A DNA stretch of 64,000 nucleotides, from contig JAIXMP010000005.1 in NCBI GenBank assembly GCA_025677815.1, forward strand, positions 1,178,001 to 1,242,000, read 5' to 3'. The notes under the pieces were generated by a model. The model saw only the letters and a program-made list of their open reading frames with translations. It searched no databases and had not been told where the DNA came from. The stretch comes from Phascolomyces articulosus (lineage: Eukaryota; Mucoromycota; Mucoromycetes; Mucorales; Lichtheimiaceae). The position numbers and the translations under genes were made by a program. Below are positions 49,282 through 61,771 of the stretch, piece after piece. Every line of letters begins with the position of its first letter. Position 1 is the first letter of the stretch.

Positions 49282-52017
49282 TTACCCTATCCGATATTCT
49301 GAATTTGCTATAAATATACGTTCTTCTGCATTAGCAATATATAATGCTTGATCTTCTGGAGTAAGTGCTACATTTAATAGAACATTATGGTTAGATCAAT
49401 GTAAACAAAGATTCATACATTATGTATGTCACCTTCACCCATGATCATTCTGCATTTGACCCTTCTACTGCATTGTTTATCATATTTACCAACACCAGCA
49501 ATTTCCCCAAACATATCAATGACTTGGCTGTTCTCAAATGATGTTGCATCATATATGTGAACAAAATCAATTGGTTCTAATTTATATGTAAAATAAATAA
49601 AACTAGGTTATTTTTCCCTTCATTATTTATCAATATGAAAGAATATATATTTTTATATAACACCATTTAAACTTTTACCTGCCGCAATTAAGAATTTTCC
49701 ATCGCTTGAGAATTGCAGAGAACGAATAGCCCCAGCTTTTCCTCCAAGAACATGGAGTGCACGTGTTGTATTTCGAATATCATATACTCTTTTGTAACAA
49801 GGTCAATTGATTAATATATATCATACTACATATCACAGTAGATGGTGGGTCTTTCCCCTCTCATCCTCTCTACATCTCATTCGTTATCTTTTTGCTCATG
49901 TTTTACCTTGTTGTTTTATCCTGATTTCCAGTAGCAAAAAGTTGGCCATTTGGACTCCAACAACAAGCAAATGAAAAATCACGGTGTTCGTCGATTCTAT
50001 GGATTCCTGCACGAATAATAATTGAATTTTATTATTGTTCACATTTATACTTTTTATGTCATGTTAAAAAATTCCAATGCGTATGTTTATCAAATATATA
50101 TACCTGCCCCAGTTTTTGCATCAACGATCATAGTTTCTGTAGAGTCTCCAACAACACATAAATATCGTTTGTCTGGACGTAAAGATGAGCACTATTTGCG
50201 CCTCAACAATTAGTATATATTTAAAATGCTGTTACAGATATATATAATAAGATCGTTGTTCTTACATTTACTGGAAAAGGAAAAGAAAGTGTATTTTCTA
50301 TTGACATTGTATCCATATTAATAAACCGTGTCTTCATATCGTTACTTGATACTATGGCTTTGATTCCTTTAATAAAAATATGTGATCATAGCAAATCATC
50401 CTTTTAGTGTCGAGTTCTTCTTCCTTCTCCATCTTTCATTAAATATTTGTTCATACCTCCATGCAATCCTTCGGTAATATGTATATGATTTGAAATTCCA
50501 TTGATATGTTCAGTTGTAATACCATAATGTACAGAAGCATTCATATCGTCTAATCGTCGACATGCAAATTCACCTTTTGATCCCCCAATAAATAGTAAAT
50601 CTTCTGCACATGCCATACTACTAATGGTAAATACACGACTATATGGTGTATTGGCTGTCCGTACATTTAATATTTCTCGACTATGATAGAGCTGTGGTGA
50701 CCACTGTCGAACACTATCTTCATCTATAATAACAAATAATGTTTATTCAAGCTTTAGATAGCATCACGATTTTTCTCCCTACTCTCTCCTAGTTTTGTCA
50801 ATCCCCGTGTCTCTCTTTTTCTTATAATTTAGAACTTACACATATAATAAATGCTATTTTTGCTCGTTGCCCATAATAAATTGCGTAATTGAAAGTGACC
50901 ATATCCACATCGTTCATTTAATTTTGCATATTTAAATGAATAATATTTTTTGTCTGTGGATACATTTTTAATATTCTAATTATCCAAATAATAATAAACG
51001 AGATCAATACTATGGTTCATCCATGTTGTTCAAAAATTAAATTTATTTTATCTCTTTCATCTTTACTTTCACTTTCCCCCTTCGACCCCTTACCGTTGTT
51101 TCTAATTGATCACTGGGATTCTCCAAACTCAGGTAATTATCATATTCTGCAATCCTGATTAAACAAGAAGCAGGAATCAGTGATTTCATTAAAAAATACT
51201 TTTCATTGTTGATATTTATAATAAGTGAAATACCTTTTTTCTCGCCACATTCGTCTTGTTACAGGTCGACTTTCCCAATCGATACCTTGCTAATAAGCGT
51301 ATGTAGATTTGTGGATACAATAATATAAGAAAAGCCCGCAAAAAACAGCGTTTTATGCATAAAAGTTCAAGTGTTACCATTTATACACCAAACTCAGCCA
51401 AAAAAGTATAGCATAGTAAAATCGACACTTCCTACCCAGATTATATATTGGATCACACACACAACTTACCATATCAACACCTTTCGCATGCATTTCCTCG
51501 GTAACAGTATCATATTGTCCCTAACAATATAAATCATAACAATAAATACATTCGTTTGAAAAGTTTGGTTGTTATATAGTCTTACATCATCAGCAATATC
51601 TTCATCTTCGTCCATGTTGTAAATGGTGATTGTATTACTCATCGTATCGTCAAAGGAAACGTCTTTTTTTGTGATCCAATCAAGTTAATGATCTATTGCA
51701 TTTCTTTTTATCTTGAAATAAAAATGAAAAAAAAAAAAAACCATTACCGAAATCTGTATCAGGAGAATAAGGTACACTTTCGTTATATCTGTTGTTATAG
51801 TTGATAGGGAAAGTTTGTTGTTAACCCGATAGATAGTGATAGATAGAGAAATACGTAATGGGCAACAAGAGAAACAAACATGGATTAACTAACACTTGGT
51901 ATTCGTTTTTTTTTCACCCCAACAACAATAATAATCTCTTTTAAAACAATGAAAAAACTCTAGAATGTGATGTCCAAATTACCCATTCGAAGGTACACTT
52001 TCTGATACACCCGTCAT
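49282..52017 (-). CDS. Conserved WD40-repeat protein (S. pombe C2A9.03-like)
   Basis: Fourteen exons on the minus strand (52017-51983, 51788-51748, 51662-51586, 51520-51470, 51289-51234, 51154-51094, 50975-50840, 50723-50457, 50366-50266, 50191-50104, 50006-49907, 49788-49679, 49576-49490, 49367-49282) give 431 residues, the most split gene in the window. The N-terminus is acidic (IYNMDEDEDIADD). The core carries WD-type blades: YGHFQLRNLLWATSKNSIYY, LLFIGGSKGEFACRRL, LRPDKRYLCVVGDS, DFSFACCWSPNGQLFATGNQ, IRSLQFSSDGKFLIAA. It ends IDMFGEIAGVALTPEDQALY, a conserved ending of fungal WD proteins like S. pombe C2A9.03, whose function is not established. All fourteen junction phases agree, which supports the model despite tiny exons (35, 41, 51 nt). 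Confidence 0.82.
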
Positions 52018-52462
52018 GTTAAAAATAAACGTTATATATTCGACACTCAAAGAAGAAAAAGAAAAAGAGAGCAAGAAGCAAGAAGGTAAGTGAGGGGATG
52101 GAAATTTTTGACTGAAGCAACAAAAGTGCTACTCTGTACCCCCCAATCTTTTTTTATTCTCTGAATTTTAAATTTAGAAGCATTAGCGCATGATCAACAA
52201 TCATCAACAATAATAACTTATTGCACCAAAAAAAAAAACAATAACTGCAACCAATTCTAATCAAATCAAGAGAATAGTAAGAACATAATAATGAGAAATA
52301 GTCAAAAAGATATACATTAACTTTAAAAAAAAGAATATTTTTTTTATATATAATGTGAGGATGGAGACGAAGAAGAAGTTTGATTTTAAAGGAAAGGAGA
52401 AAAACATAACACAACACGCACACTACTAACTAATTTATTTGAACTATTCATAATAAAAAGAT
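52018..52462. other. Intergenic region, PP2A subunit 3' end to WD40 promoter
   Basis: 445 bp, AT-rich. Frame 52154-52423 (-) has no motif. Holds the WD40 gene promoter and the 3' UTR of the PP2A gene. Confidence 0.6.
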
Positions 52463-55400
52463 TTATACTAAAATGAATATAGTATTAATACATGAGTCAG
52501 TTCCTATTCAAACAAAAATCGTACATTATGAATTAAGAAAAGAAACTTATTTAAAATTTTACCTGAAAGAAGTGCTTTATTAGCAAACCATTTGACATCC
52601 ACATCTGAATCTTCGCTAAGCTTTTGTAAGGCAGGTGCCACTTGTGATTGAATTAATTCACTGGATGCTTTATCATGTTTAAGAATATTTGCAAGAACTT
52701 CCAAAGATTTAGCCACATTGAAACGAACATTAGGAATAGTATCTTCTTTCAAGCCTAACACTGTAGGCAATACATTTTCTTTTACAATTTCAAGGGTAAG
52801 CGAGCTTGCCATGGTCTACATAAAATAACATCATTATTAATTATTTTTCCAACCCACATGCTGTAATTATAAGGATATGTAGAATCCTTCCCACTTACTG
52901 TTAATGCAAAAAGAGTAGTCATACGATATAGATAATTCTCATTTTGTGCCATATTCATGATTTGGGGAATTACGGTACTCTTTGCCCAATCAGAACCAAA
53001 GATTTCAACAAGTTGCCGTAAGTTGGTAGTAGCTGCATCACGAATAGAAAAGACTGCATCACCAAGCCAAGACATACAAAGATTGAGGAGTTTCTCGTCG
53101 AAAAATCCAACACCCAATTGTGATGCTAAAAGAGGGATATATTCAATAATAGCAAGTCGTACACGCCATTGTTTATCTTCTGCTAATTCAACAATAGCTG
53201 GAAGAAGCGATTGTGAAAGTCTTTCGACACCAATAACTAAAGTGAATATCATTCATTCATGATAGGTTTCATTAGATATCCCACGTTCACTTATAGGTTG
53301 GGCATTTTTTTTTCAATTTACCTTGGTTTACGCTCTCCAATTTCGAAATAATATTCAATCGTACATCAGGGAAATCATCTTTCAAAAGTTGAAGGAAGAG
53401 TGGAAGCAAATATTCAATGGTACTGGATAATAGTAATAATAATGAATAATGATTGGTAAATATATTGTATCACTTTATGTTTATGCTTTATCAAATAATT
53501 GTAAAATAAGAGAGAATACTTACAGATCTTTACCGAGGATTGGAGCCAATCCACTAATATTCGTCGCCACAGCAGCACGTACATGTTGATTTGTATCAAT
53601 CACAAGATCCTTTACGCATGGAAGGAGTTTGTCGAGGACAGTCAATTCATCAATCATCTTTCCAAATGCTATAAACAATTTCCTAATGTCAATATACTTC
53701 ACAACGACTTGACAAAATGTGATTTCTCATCAACTATTTTTCTTACCTGGAGCTTGGCCAATGGTAACCACTTTGACTTCTCCTTCACTATCCTTGATAA
53801 GGCTAACAAACAAGGTCACCAATTCATCTCGAGTAATGGCTTCTCCAAATGAATCACAAAGCTATTTTATAAAATCATAATTATATCATCATTTGTCAAT
53901 CCAACATGGAAAAAAAATTATATGTATTCTTTTCCTTCCCTTCTTTCGCGTATAATTTACCTCAGCAAAGTTGGATGCAACCATGTATCGTACTCTCCAT
54001 GATTTATCCTGTCCCAATGATTTGAGAATGGGCAACGATGTTGTTCTGTTTTCCTCAGTCGAGAGAATACGAGAAATTTGAACTAAATCCTCGACAGTCA
54101 ACAACCGAACAGTATCTTGATCATCATTTGTGAGTTTGATAAACAATGGCATGATACTGGATGAAATTTGTTCTTTATCCAATTGCTTTGCAAATTCCTA
54201 TTTGTTAAATCATAAACCATCTTTTATATATTAACATCCACTCTCATTTCATTCTTTTTTTTTCTCTAAAAAATATTCCAATTTTGTACGTTTTATATCC
54301 ATGTTACTTACACCCAAAGATTTAGCAGCAGCTCTTCTAACCATGGGTGTATCATCTTGAATCAATTGTGAGAAAAGACTAATATAAAATAAAAATAAAT
54401 ATCAATATCCGAACTTTGTAGCCATATCCAAAGAACAATAATGAAAAAATAAAAATAAAATATACCTCCTAAGTTCGGCTTTTTGCTCACTGCTACATTT
54501 TGGATAGGATGCGGCGTAAAGGCCAGAAGCAGATATACGGCTAGTAAACCATTCACCACCAGTCAATCGTTTCAAAAGAGGAATAAAGTAATGCTCAACT
54601 TGTGTTGGGCTCAAAACTGAAACAACCTTACAAAGAGACTCTACTGCCTATTATTTGGTTATTTTCATTTCATACAAAGAAAATAGAAAACACGCGGGAA
54701 GAGAATTTCATCAATAAGAATGTTGCGATTGTGGGGTTATTTTATATATGTGTGGAGTAGAAAAAGAGGAGAAATGATGAGGAAGGAGTAGGATACATAA
54801 TTAAGAAAGAAAAGAAAAAGAATAACAAACCTTATCTCTCACTAACACCTCTTCTACTGCCGCCAAATTTTCTAATGGATTCAACAGATAATGCGCGTAT
54901 TCAGGTCCACCGACATATTCTGAGAATCCTGCAAGTTCATTTGCCACTGCTAAAAGAACTTCATCTTCATCATCAATAGAATCTAAAAACATTGGACATA
55001 AAAACGGTTAGAAACATATCAATATATAGATAGAGCAAGGATTATTTTTCTCGATTTCTCTCTCTTTTCGATAGGAATACACCCAGATACTCATTCTATG
55101 CATAACAAACGGAAGAAGAAAAAAATTACCATTTAAGAAAGGAATAAGTTCATCTCGGGTTCTTTGAGGTCCTAAAGCCATGGCAATAGTTCCAAGATTC
55201 TGAATAGCATTAAGACGATGCTGTACATCCTCATTTTTAAGTTCATCTACGAGGACTGCAATGGGGTATAGTTCTTGCTCGTCTGTAGTTGCTGGAGGAG
55301 CTCTATTCGTATCAACGGAATCGTTTCCACTAGGTGTTGTTGTTGTGACAGGGCTACCAGTACTAGCAGCACCAGGGGTAGCAAGACTTCCAGTTTCTGC

Positions 55401-55598
55401 TACGACGGCTCGTTGCTGCTGTTGAGGTTGTGTATCTGTTGTAGTGTTAATAGTTGTCGTGTTGGAAGGACCATCTACTGCGGGGGTTGTTGACTGAGTG
55501 GATTGAGTGGTCGATCCCGATGATGGTGAATCTTCAGGTGATTTTGACGCGGCCTGATTGCTACCATTAGTATTGGAAGCGCTTTGATCAATCTCCAT
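52463..55598 (-). CDS. TPD3: Protein phosphatase 2A scaffold (A) subunit, HEAT repeats
   Basis: Eleven exons on the minus strand (55598-55130, 54982-54831, 54647-54466, 54378-54312, 54197-53961, 53861-53747, 53668-53524, 53422-53322, 53236-52899, 52815-52563, 52467-52463) encode about 687 residues. A Ser/Thr/Asn/Gln-rich extension of about 105 residues precedes the HEAT array, which starts [20 protein letters not shown]. Typical inter-repeat motifs: [68 protein letters not shown] end. It holds the catalytic and regulatory subunits of PP2A together. The last exon is uncertain: acceptor at 52468 gives a one-residue end (V), an earlier acceptor near 52510 adds 12 residues; both use the same stop. 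The N-terminal extension is unusual, as animal and yeast A subunits start near the first repeat. Confidence 0.9.
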
Positions 55599-56178
55599 TG
55601 TTATATTGTACCGATCGATAAAACCTTGTGGACGTGAAGGGGAAAGTGAAGAAAGGGGAGAAAGGAAATGAAAAAAACAGGCTTAAACTGTATTGAGCGC
55701 TGAAAATACAAACACCGCGAATGGGTTGATCCATAAAGCGTGTGGTTTGGTATCATTTGTTAAAATGTGAGTTATTCTTCTATAAGAAATATTGAACACT
55801 TATTATTTTTATGTATTTGTAGACAGAGGCGAACATTATGAATATGGTGATTTCCATTTGCTAAGCTTTATTTTTCATAATTATGTATATTATCATAGAG
55901 ATACAACAATTTCGATTCAGGAACATATGATAAATTATTAATTCGATCGGCACTAAACAACTTGATCCATTTATTTGCTGCTACACACATTGATATTTAC
56001 GTTGCGATGACAACACATAGTTTTTATGTTATACAAATCTTGCGAACATTACTTTTTCATTTCCATGATTCTATATTATATTCCTAATCTGACTATTATG
56101 ATAGTATTTGGTATTGGGTGATGGATTGCTTCTTATCCAATGTTGCGTAGAAGCAATACTTGGAACACTATTACACCC
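55599..56178. other. Intergenic region with the PP2A subunit promoter
   Basis: 580 bp between two minus-strand genes: 3' end of the PCID2-like gene and promoter of the PP2A gene. No coding signal seen. Confidence 0.6.
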
Positions 56179-58519
56179 TTATTGAAAGAAAAATCCTCCT
56201 CCAGCTCCTGGGGTTGCTCCGACTCCATTTGTATTCATACCAGCCATTCCAAATCCTTGTTCTTCAAATCCATGGTCATCCAATGCTTGATCAAATGCTG
56301 AATTAAACTCTCCATCATGAGCACCATTACCTTCTTGGCCATCAAATTGTCCTTCAGGTTCATCAATTAAAGCCTGTACATCGCTTGGCATCATGGGTTG
56401 ATTCGTCTTCAAGTGCTCTTCAACCAAATCATCGTTATAACGTTCAACATAAGGTTTTATCTGCCAAATAGGTGGGAATGGATTGACTTTACTGAGAACA
56501 ACCTGTTGAAGTTGATGGTGTAAATATCCACGGATATAACCCTAAAAAAAGCAAGCACTATGAGTAATTTTTCCTTGACACCATTATTTATATACATTTT
56601 TTCCAGTAACCCCACTATTTACCTGACTAATCAATGAGACTAGGATATTTTCGGTGTCATAAAAATCAAGATCACGGTCTTCTCCGGCAGCTAAAAGACC
56701 ATCGTAACAAATTTTAAATGACATGATTCGATCTTCCTCACTTTGTCTACTTAAGATGAAACTATTATATAAACAAAAAGGTATCATATTAGAAAAACAA
56801 GTAGTATCAGAGTTTCCTGTTGTTATTATTATCACGTACACTCGCCGAAGACAACTACGCCATAATAAAATACGACAACGTGCCTTTAATAAAAGGTAAG
56901 ACCACGTTCGTGCGAAAAAGTCATAATTTTGCTCCATGATGGCATAGAATCGTCGAATATCTCCCCGTTTAATTGCTTGTTTTAATTGGGCATACGGATT
57001 TTTCAACTTGTATTTGTCCAACATTTCCATGCTTGGTAGCTTACCCATAATCAACCGTGTTGGAATCAAGAATTTCAGAATGAGACTATATGAATAATAA
57101 ATATTAGATACCTGTAGTTTGGATGTACTTTGGTTTATCCTTCTATTTTACGAAACAAAAAGAATCATTTCCTTCTCTTACCGTTTATTGTGCCAGCTAT
57201 TTGCAGGACAATGTTGAAATGCAAACTGAAAATGATCTTCAGCCTATAATAAGAATGATAATAAAAGACGTTTAAGTTTGAAATAAATACAGGTTCTATG
57301 TTTGTGTATTTCTTTTCTTCATCTCTTATTTTAACTTACCACCATCAATTGTTGCTTATAAAAACTAAATCGACCCAAATAATAACGATGTGCTACTTGT
57401 TGTGATATAGGGAAATCCACCAATTCGACACCGCCAGTCTTAAGATTATTGATAAACGTACTACAAAGATTCGTGATATCCAACTAATTTTTTTTTTTAT
57501 TTTGTGGCATGACACCCAAAAATATAGCATTAGCATAATATTACTAGATAACTCTTTCATCCTAACTCTTATTTTTGGTTTACGACATACCTTGGTGTAA
57601 ATTTTAAAAGCCAAGTTAGTAACATGGATAATTCCAAGTCGTTTTGATTCTTGTAATGGTGATCTAAATATATCCACCCATCCATCCAAATCCTTTTTAA
57701 TTAGTTTATCCTGTCATTTGCTTTAAGGTCATTCATAGGGAGAAAAAGATTACCGATCCGCAAGCATAATATTGAACACTTTTGATAATAGACGTGCAGC
57801 ACCATTTGCTTTCATTTTTTTAGTTGGAAGATTTTCGGTTCGATCGACCTAATAAACAATATGGATCCCCAAACCAAATGTATAAGTTAAGATATTTACA
57901 GCTTTCTTTCCTAATGATACAGACTGTCCCCGTTTTTCGTTCTATCCAATTACTTACGTGAAACGCAAAATCAACTAGTGTTGTTGAGAGATTTTTGATA
58001 AAGGGTAAAAGATAATTGGAATCAGCGCTACTAAATACGGGTATACTCGAGCTTTGGATTATTAAACAAAAAGGAAAGTGTTAGCTCTTCTGACAAGATT
58101 CAGAATACAATACAAGAAAGCATAATGAACAGTTTAGATCATACTTGTAAAAAGCTTGGAAAAAGTCATACACGTGGACCAATGGATAATTGATTGAATT
58201 ATTGAGTAACTTGATATAGCATGTTACAAATTCTGATAATGCATATGAGATGTCTTCCAAGTTGTTGTTGATTATTTGTTCACATTGTGATTCTGACATC
58301 TGCATATATACAAAGTTGTTTAGTCCTTGTTGAAATAACGCGTCGATCGTCAAAAGTTCCAGTCATATAGAAAGAAGAACTTACAGTAGACATTTCTCTC
58401 CGAATCGAGATGACTCCAGGGTTATTGTCTTCAAGAGTAAATAATTCAATAAAGCGTCTGCCATTACGTGTATTATAGCTATGAATAACCTCTGAACAAA
58501 ATTGCTGTAATACTGACAT
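56179..58519 (-). CDS. PCID2: PCI-domain protein PCID2/Thp1/Csn12 family
   Basis: Ten exons on the minus strand (58519-58385, 58299-58145, 58051-57958, 57848-57754, 57663-57591, 57483-57340, 57243-57182, 57085-56840, 56761-56623, 56541-56179) encode 501 residues. Family segments run in order: ESKRLGIIHVTNLAFKIYTK, VAHRYYLGRFSFYKQQL, FQFAFQHCPANSWHNKR, KFLIPTRLIMGKLPSMEMLD, then the PCI winged helix ending LISQGYIRGYLHHQLQQVVL and SKVNPFPPIW. This matches human PCID2 and yeast Thp1/Csn12. PCID2/Thp1 is a subunit of TREX-2, which couples transcription to mRNA export at the nuclear pore; Csn12 belongs to a COP9-linked complex. The last about 85 residues are an acidic then Gly/Phe-rich tail (GFGMAGMNTNGVGATPGAGG) absent from human PCID2. 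Head-to-head with the NXT1-like gene. Confidence 0.85.
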
Positions 58520-58630
58520 CTTTGTAAGTTTTTTAGAAAAGGTTAAAAAAATAAGAAATACAAGAAAGTAAAACCCGCTTATTTTTTTTCTGTCAAAAAA
58601 AGTTGTCTCTTTTCGATTTATTTTTTAACA
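58520..58630. promoter_or_regulatory. 111-bp bidirectional promoter between two mRNA-export genes
   Basis: The entire interval between the PCID2-like start (58519, -) and the NXT1-like start (58631, +). AT-rich with T runs; no canonical TATA box seen. Confidence 0.6.
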
Positions 58631-59410
58631 ATGGATCCTGTCAGTCTTGCTGAACAAAGCAGTGAACAATTTGTTCAAATATTTTATCAGAATTATGATA
58701 GCCAACGAAACGTACGTTAAAGATCAACTTTTTTTCTTTTCCTGTTCTCTCTTTGTTCGATCAGTCCAAAATCTCAACTCTTGCTATATATATTTTCCAG
58801 TTACTAGGCAATCTCTATCGCGAAGACTCGGCCATTGTTTGGAATGGTAAATAGTTCATTAGATCATTGGAATAACTGAGAGTATTTACTCATTTAATTT
58901 CCATATTGAATATGGGATAGGTAATGCCATTGCTGGTTTAACACAGTTTTCAGAATTCTTGAGTCGATTACCAGTTTCGCAGCACGAAGTACAAGCTTAT
59001 GATTGTCAGCCTATTGCAGGTAAAAGGAGAGAGAAAGAGGAAGAAAGGGAGACTATGCTTTTTTTAACTAGAGCGGCAAAAGGGTATAATCGATTCGATA
59101 GATAAGTCATCTATTAACAATAACAATATATTAGCTACGATGAATGCTCAAGGCGCATGTGGTATTTTAATCAATGTCCATGGTGATGTTAAATACGGTG
59201 ATAGTCCAGGCAAGAAATCATTTTCCCAAACTTTTACGTTGATGCCTGCTGAAGGTCAAACTACAAACTACTTTATCCAAAGTGATGTCTTCCGGTAAGT
59301 GAACACTACATATTACATATGGATAGGATTACAAGCAGTATGATGTTTGGATATTGTGGGTTACTCATATAAAACGCGTTTTTTTTGTTATTAAAATTAG
59401 TCATGTATAA
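58631..59410 (+). CDS. NXT1: NXT1/p15-like mRNA export factor, NTF2 fold
   Basis: Exons 58631-58711, 58801-58846, 58921-59019, 59135-59294 and a short last exon at 59401-59410 give about 131 residues. The NTF2-like fold is visible: QSSEQFVQIFYQNYDSQRN, NLYREDSAIVWNGNAIAG, VQAYDCQPIA, GILINVHGDVKYGDSPGKKS, FSQTFTLMPAEGQT and FIQSDVFR. VWNGNA and DCQP are typical for NXT/p15, which pairs with Mex67/NXF1 to carry mRNA through the nuclear pore; NTF2 itself lacks them. The end is uncertain. The acceptor at 59400 gives SDVFRHV and a stop; a second acceptor at 59457 gives FRR and a stop. Just past it, ADDWKKVDNRNNN resembles the family's end but is out of frame by one base. Confidence 0.82.
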
Positions 59411-59595
59411 AAACACTTAATACCAAGTTCTTACAAGCAAATACTCTTCATTTTTAGCCGATGATTGGAAAAAAGTTGATAACAGGAACAACAACTAAAA
59501 AACTACAGCTTTTAATTTGAATATTAATACAAACGCTATATGTAAATACAATTTTTTTTTGTACATCCGTCCATTTTCATTTATCTCCCATCATT

Positions 59596-61115
59596 TTAAT
59601 CTGTTTGTTGGTCTGAACATGTTGATACTTTGGAAAGTATTCTTGGTAACAATTGGCCTTTCTCGTGTGTGTTGTATAATATATTATTTGTCAACTTTTT
59701 GCTGTGGAAATCATTCATTGTGATACGCTCGATTGTATGTTTTGCAATGGATGCCATTTTGCTTCCTTTATTTCGTCCCAAAGGCCATCCATTCAATAAC
59801 ACAACACCATCATTAAGTGATCCGACGGCATAGTTTGGGCCCAAGGAGATAACCATCGAAAGTTGCGAGCCGTGATATGGGATCATGTCCAATGATGGAG
59901 AGGATAATAATCGTTTGAGATTATGATAAAGATGCACCGTTTGCATATGGGCGGTAAACCATAGCTTAGGTTCATTAGCATTATTGACATCACCGATTGC
60001 AAAGACGCGATTATTATTTTCTTGCACTTGAAAGAATTCATTAACACGAATATGTTGTTTCTCATCCAGCCAATCCAAGTGTGATTTTTGGAGAAATTGT
60101 GTGTTTGGGCGAACACCAGTACAATTATATACCAAATCCGTCTTGATTTCTGTATTGGTTTTACTCGTTTTATATGTATGATCATCCATGCATTCAGCTT
60201 TTTCCCCATTTATCAATTGGATTGGATCCAGATGATGTAATACGCGTTCACCACTTTCGCTGATACCTCGAGGTGTACCAGAAAGGACTTTTTCTGCTGA
60301 ATTGACAAGAGTGATTTTTTTCTTGGATGATCGATAGGCAATTTCAGTCACCACTTCAACACCCACTGGGCCACCCCCAATGCATAAAATATTTTTTGAT
60401 GCCTTGTATTCTTCTCGTTGAGTTCTTAAGTAATTCAATCGGTCCTTCCATTCGATAGTAGTAGTGGGTTGTTCTTGGATAGACACTTTCCATGGTGAAT
60501 GATAGGATGAGCCTGTACAGATCACCGCGATGTCGTATGGGATTTTTCGATGCTGATTGGTAGCACCATCGCCATCCAAAGTTACTATTAGATATAAGTC
60601 AATAATGAATTCAAATAGATGCTAATTTCTATCTTTTTTCAATAGAAATGAAAGATTTACAAGCATATACATGTACGAAAAAAAAAGAATTTACCATATT
60701 CGGTGTCCATATTAAGTAAAATTCCCAGTTCAAATTTCACACCGAGACGTCCAAGGAGTGTTTTATAATCAGCAGTAGCTTTGCTAAAGTGCCGCTCAAA
60801 CTGTTCGTCCGTTCCTTCATATAAAACTGATATCAAACTAGGTGTATATTCGAAAAAAGACTAAAATGTTTATATATAAAGTTTTTAATAAATATGAAAC
60901 TATCTTCATAAGAATAAGTATCTCCTCTCGATGTAATAATGTGATTTATTACTTGAATATACCTTGCAATCAACCAGAGTGATGTCGATATTCAAAATTC
61001 GTTTTTCTGAAGCCAGTTTCATGGCAAGTAAAATACCAGCTGCGCCTCCACCAAGGATGATAAATTTTTGAGGAACATTATTGTCAGTAGGAACTGAAGC
61101 ACTATTATTTTCCAT
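59596..61115 (-). CDS. FAD-dependent oxidoreductase, AIFM2/FSP1-like
   Basis: Three exons on the minus strand (61115-60963, 60860-60695, 60584-59596) encode 435 residues. The FAD-binding Rossmann motif is FIILGGGAAGILLAMKLA (Gly22-Gly27) and the NAD(P)H motif is ILCIGGGPVGVEVVTEIA. DLVYNCTGVRPNT and the second FAD site RVFAIGDVN (ATG/GD motif) complete the pattern. This is the AIF-like/NDH2 superfamily, AIFM2 (FSP1) branch, enzymes that reduce quinones with NAD(P)H at membranes. There is no Gly at position 2, so the N-myristoylation of human FSP1 is not possible, and no mitochondrial presequence or membrane segment is obvious. Convergent with the NXT1-like gene (185 bp) and divergent from the zinc-finger gene. 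Confidence 0.88.
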
Positions 61116-61771
61116 GATAATGATTAAAGGAGAAAAGAAAGAATAAAAGAAAAAGTAAAAAGAGAGGAAAAAAAAAAAAAAAAAAACTTGAACTCGAGTT
61201 GCTTGTGACTCCTGCGATTTTATGCATTTTTTATCACGTGTTTCTATAATATACCAGAGGTCGAACTGACATGGTGTGACTAGAAGCTTTGATATTAATC
61301 TAGATATAGATCTGTTATACAGTATAGAATGGGTCCCAAATCCACAATTGTATTGGTCTTTTTATTGGTGTGCATGATAATCTAAAGCTGTCTTGTGGAT
61401 ATTTCATAATCATGGATCAAAAAATCATTAACATCATATTTTTCTCAATGATGTAATACATGGAATTTTGTTAAGTTTTTACACGTAAATCTGCCTAGAC
61501 ATTCTTTTAATGGGACGTACGCGTTGAATATTTCATTATATTGTGAAAACAGGTTTCATTGTTTATAATCAATGAGAGGAGTGCTCATAATCCAATTTAT
61601 GAAAAGGTGTACCTTATACGTTTTATACTGTTTCGTTAGTATAAGAGCATACAAATGCATAACTTGGGAAAGTATAATGTTTAGCGGTGCCTTAAAAATG
61701 GTTCCTTACTCGAGGCATATAACATTTATCATTTTATAAGTGCTTCTTTTATTTTTTATAGTTTGACAATT
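61116..61771. other. Divergent promoter region
   Basis: 656 bp between the AIFM2-like gene (-) and the C2H2 gene (+). AT-rich, with an A-rich run just above the AIFM2-like start (61170-61188). No coding signal seen. Confidence 0.6.

Noticed and set aside
57664..57705. Upstream extension of exon 5 of the PCID2-like gene (LDGWVDIF)
   Set aside because: Phase does not match the preceding exon, whereas the acceptor before 57663 matches both phase and family sequence.
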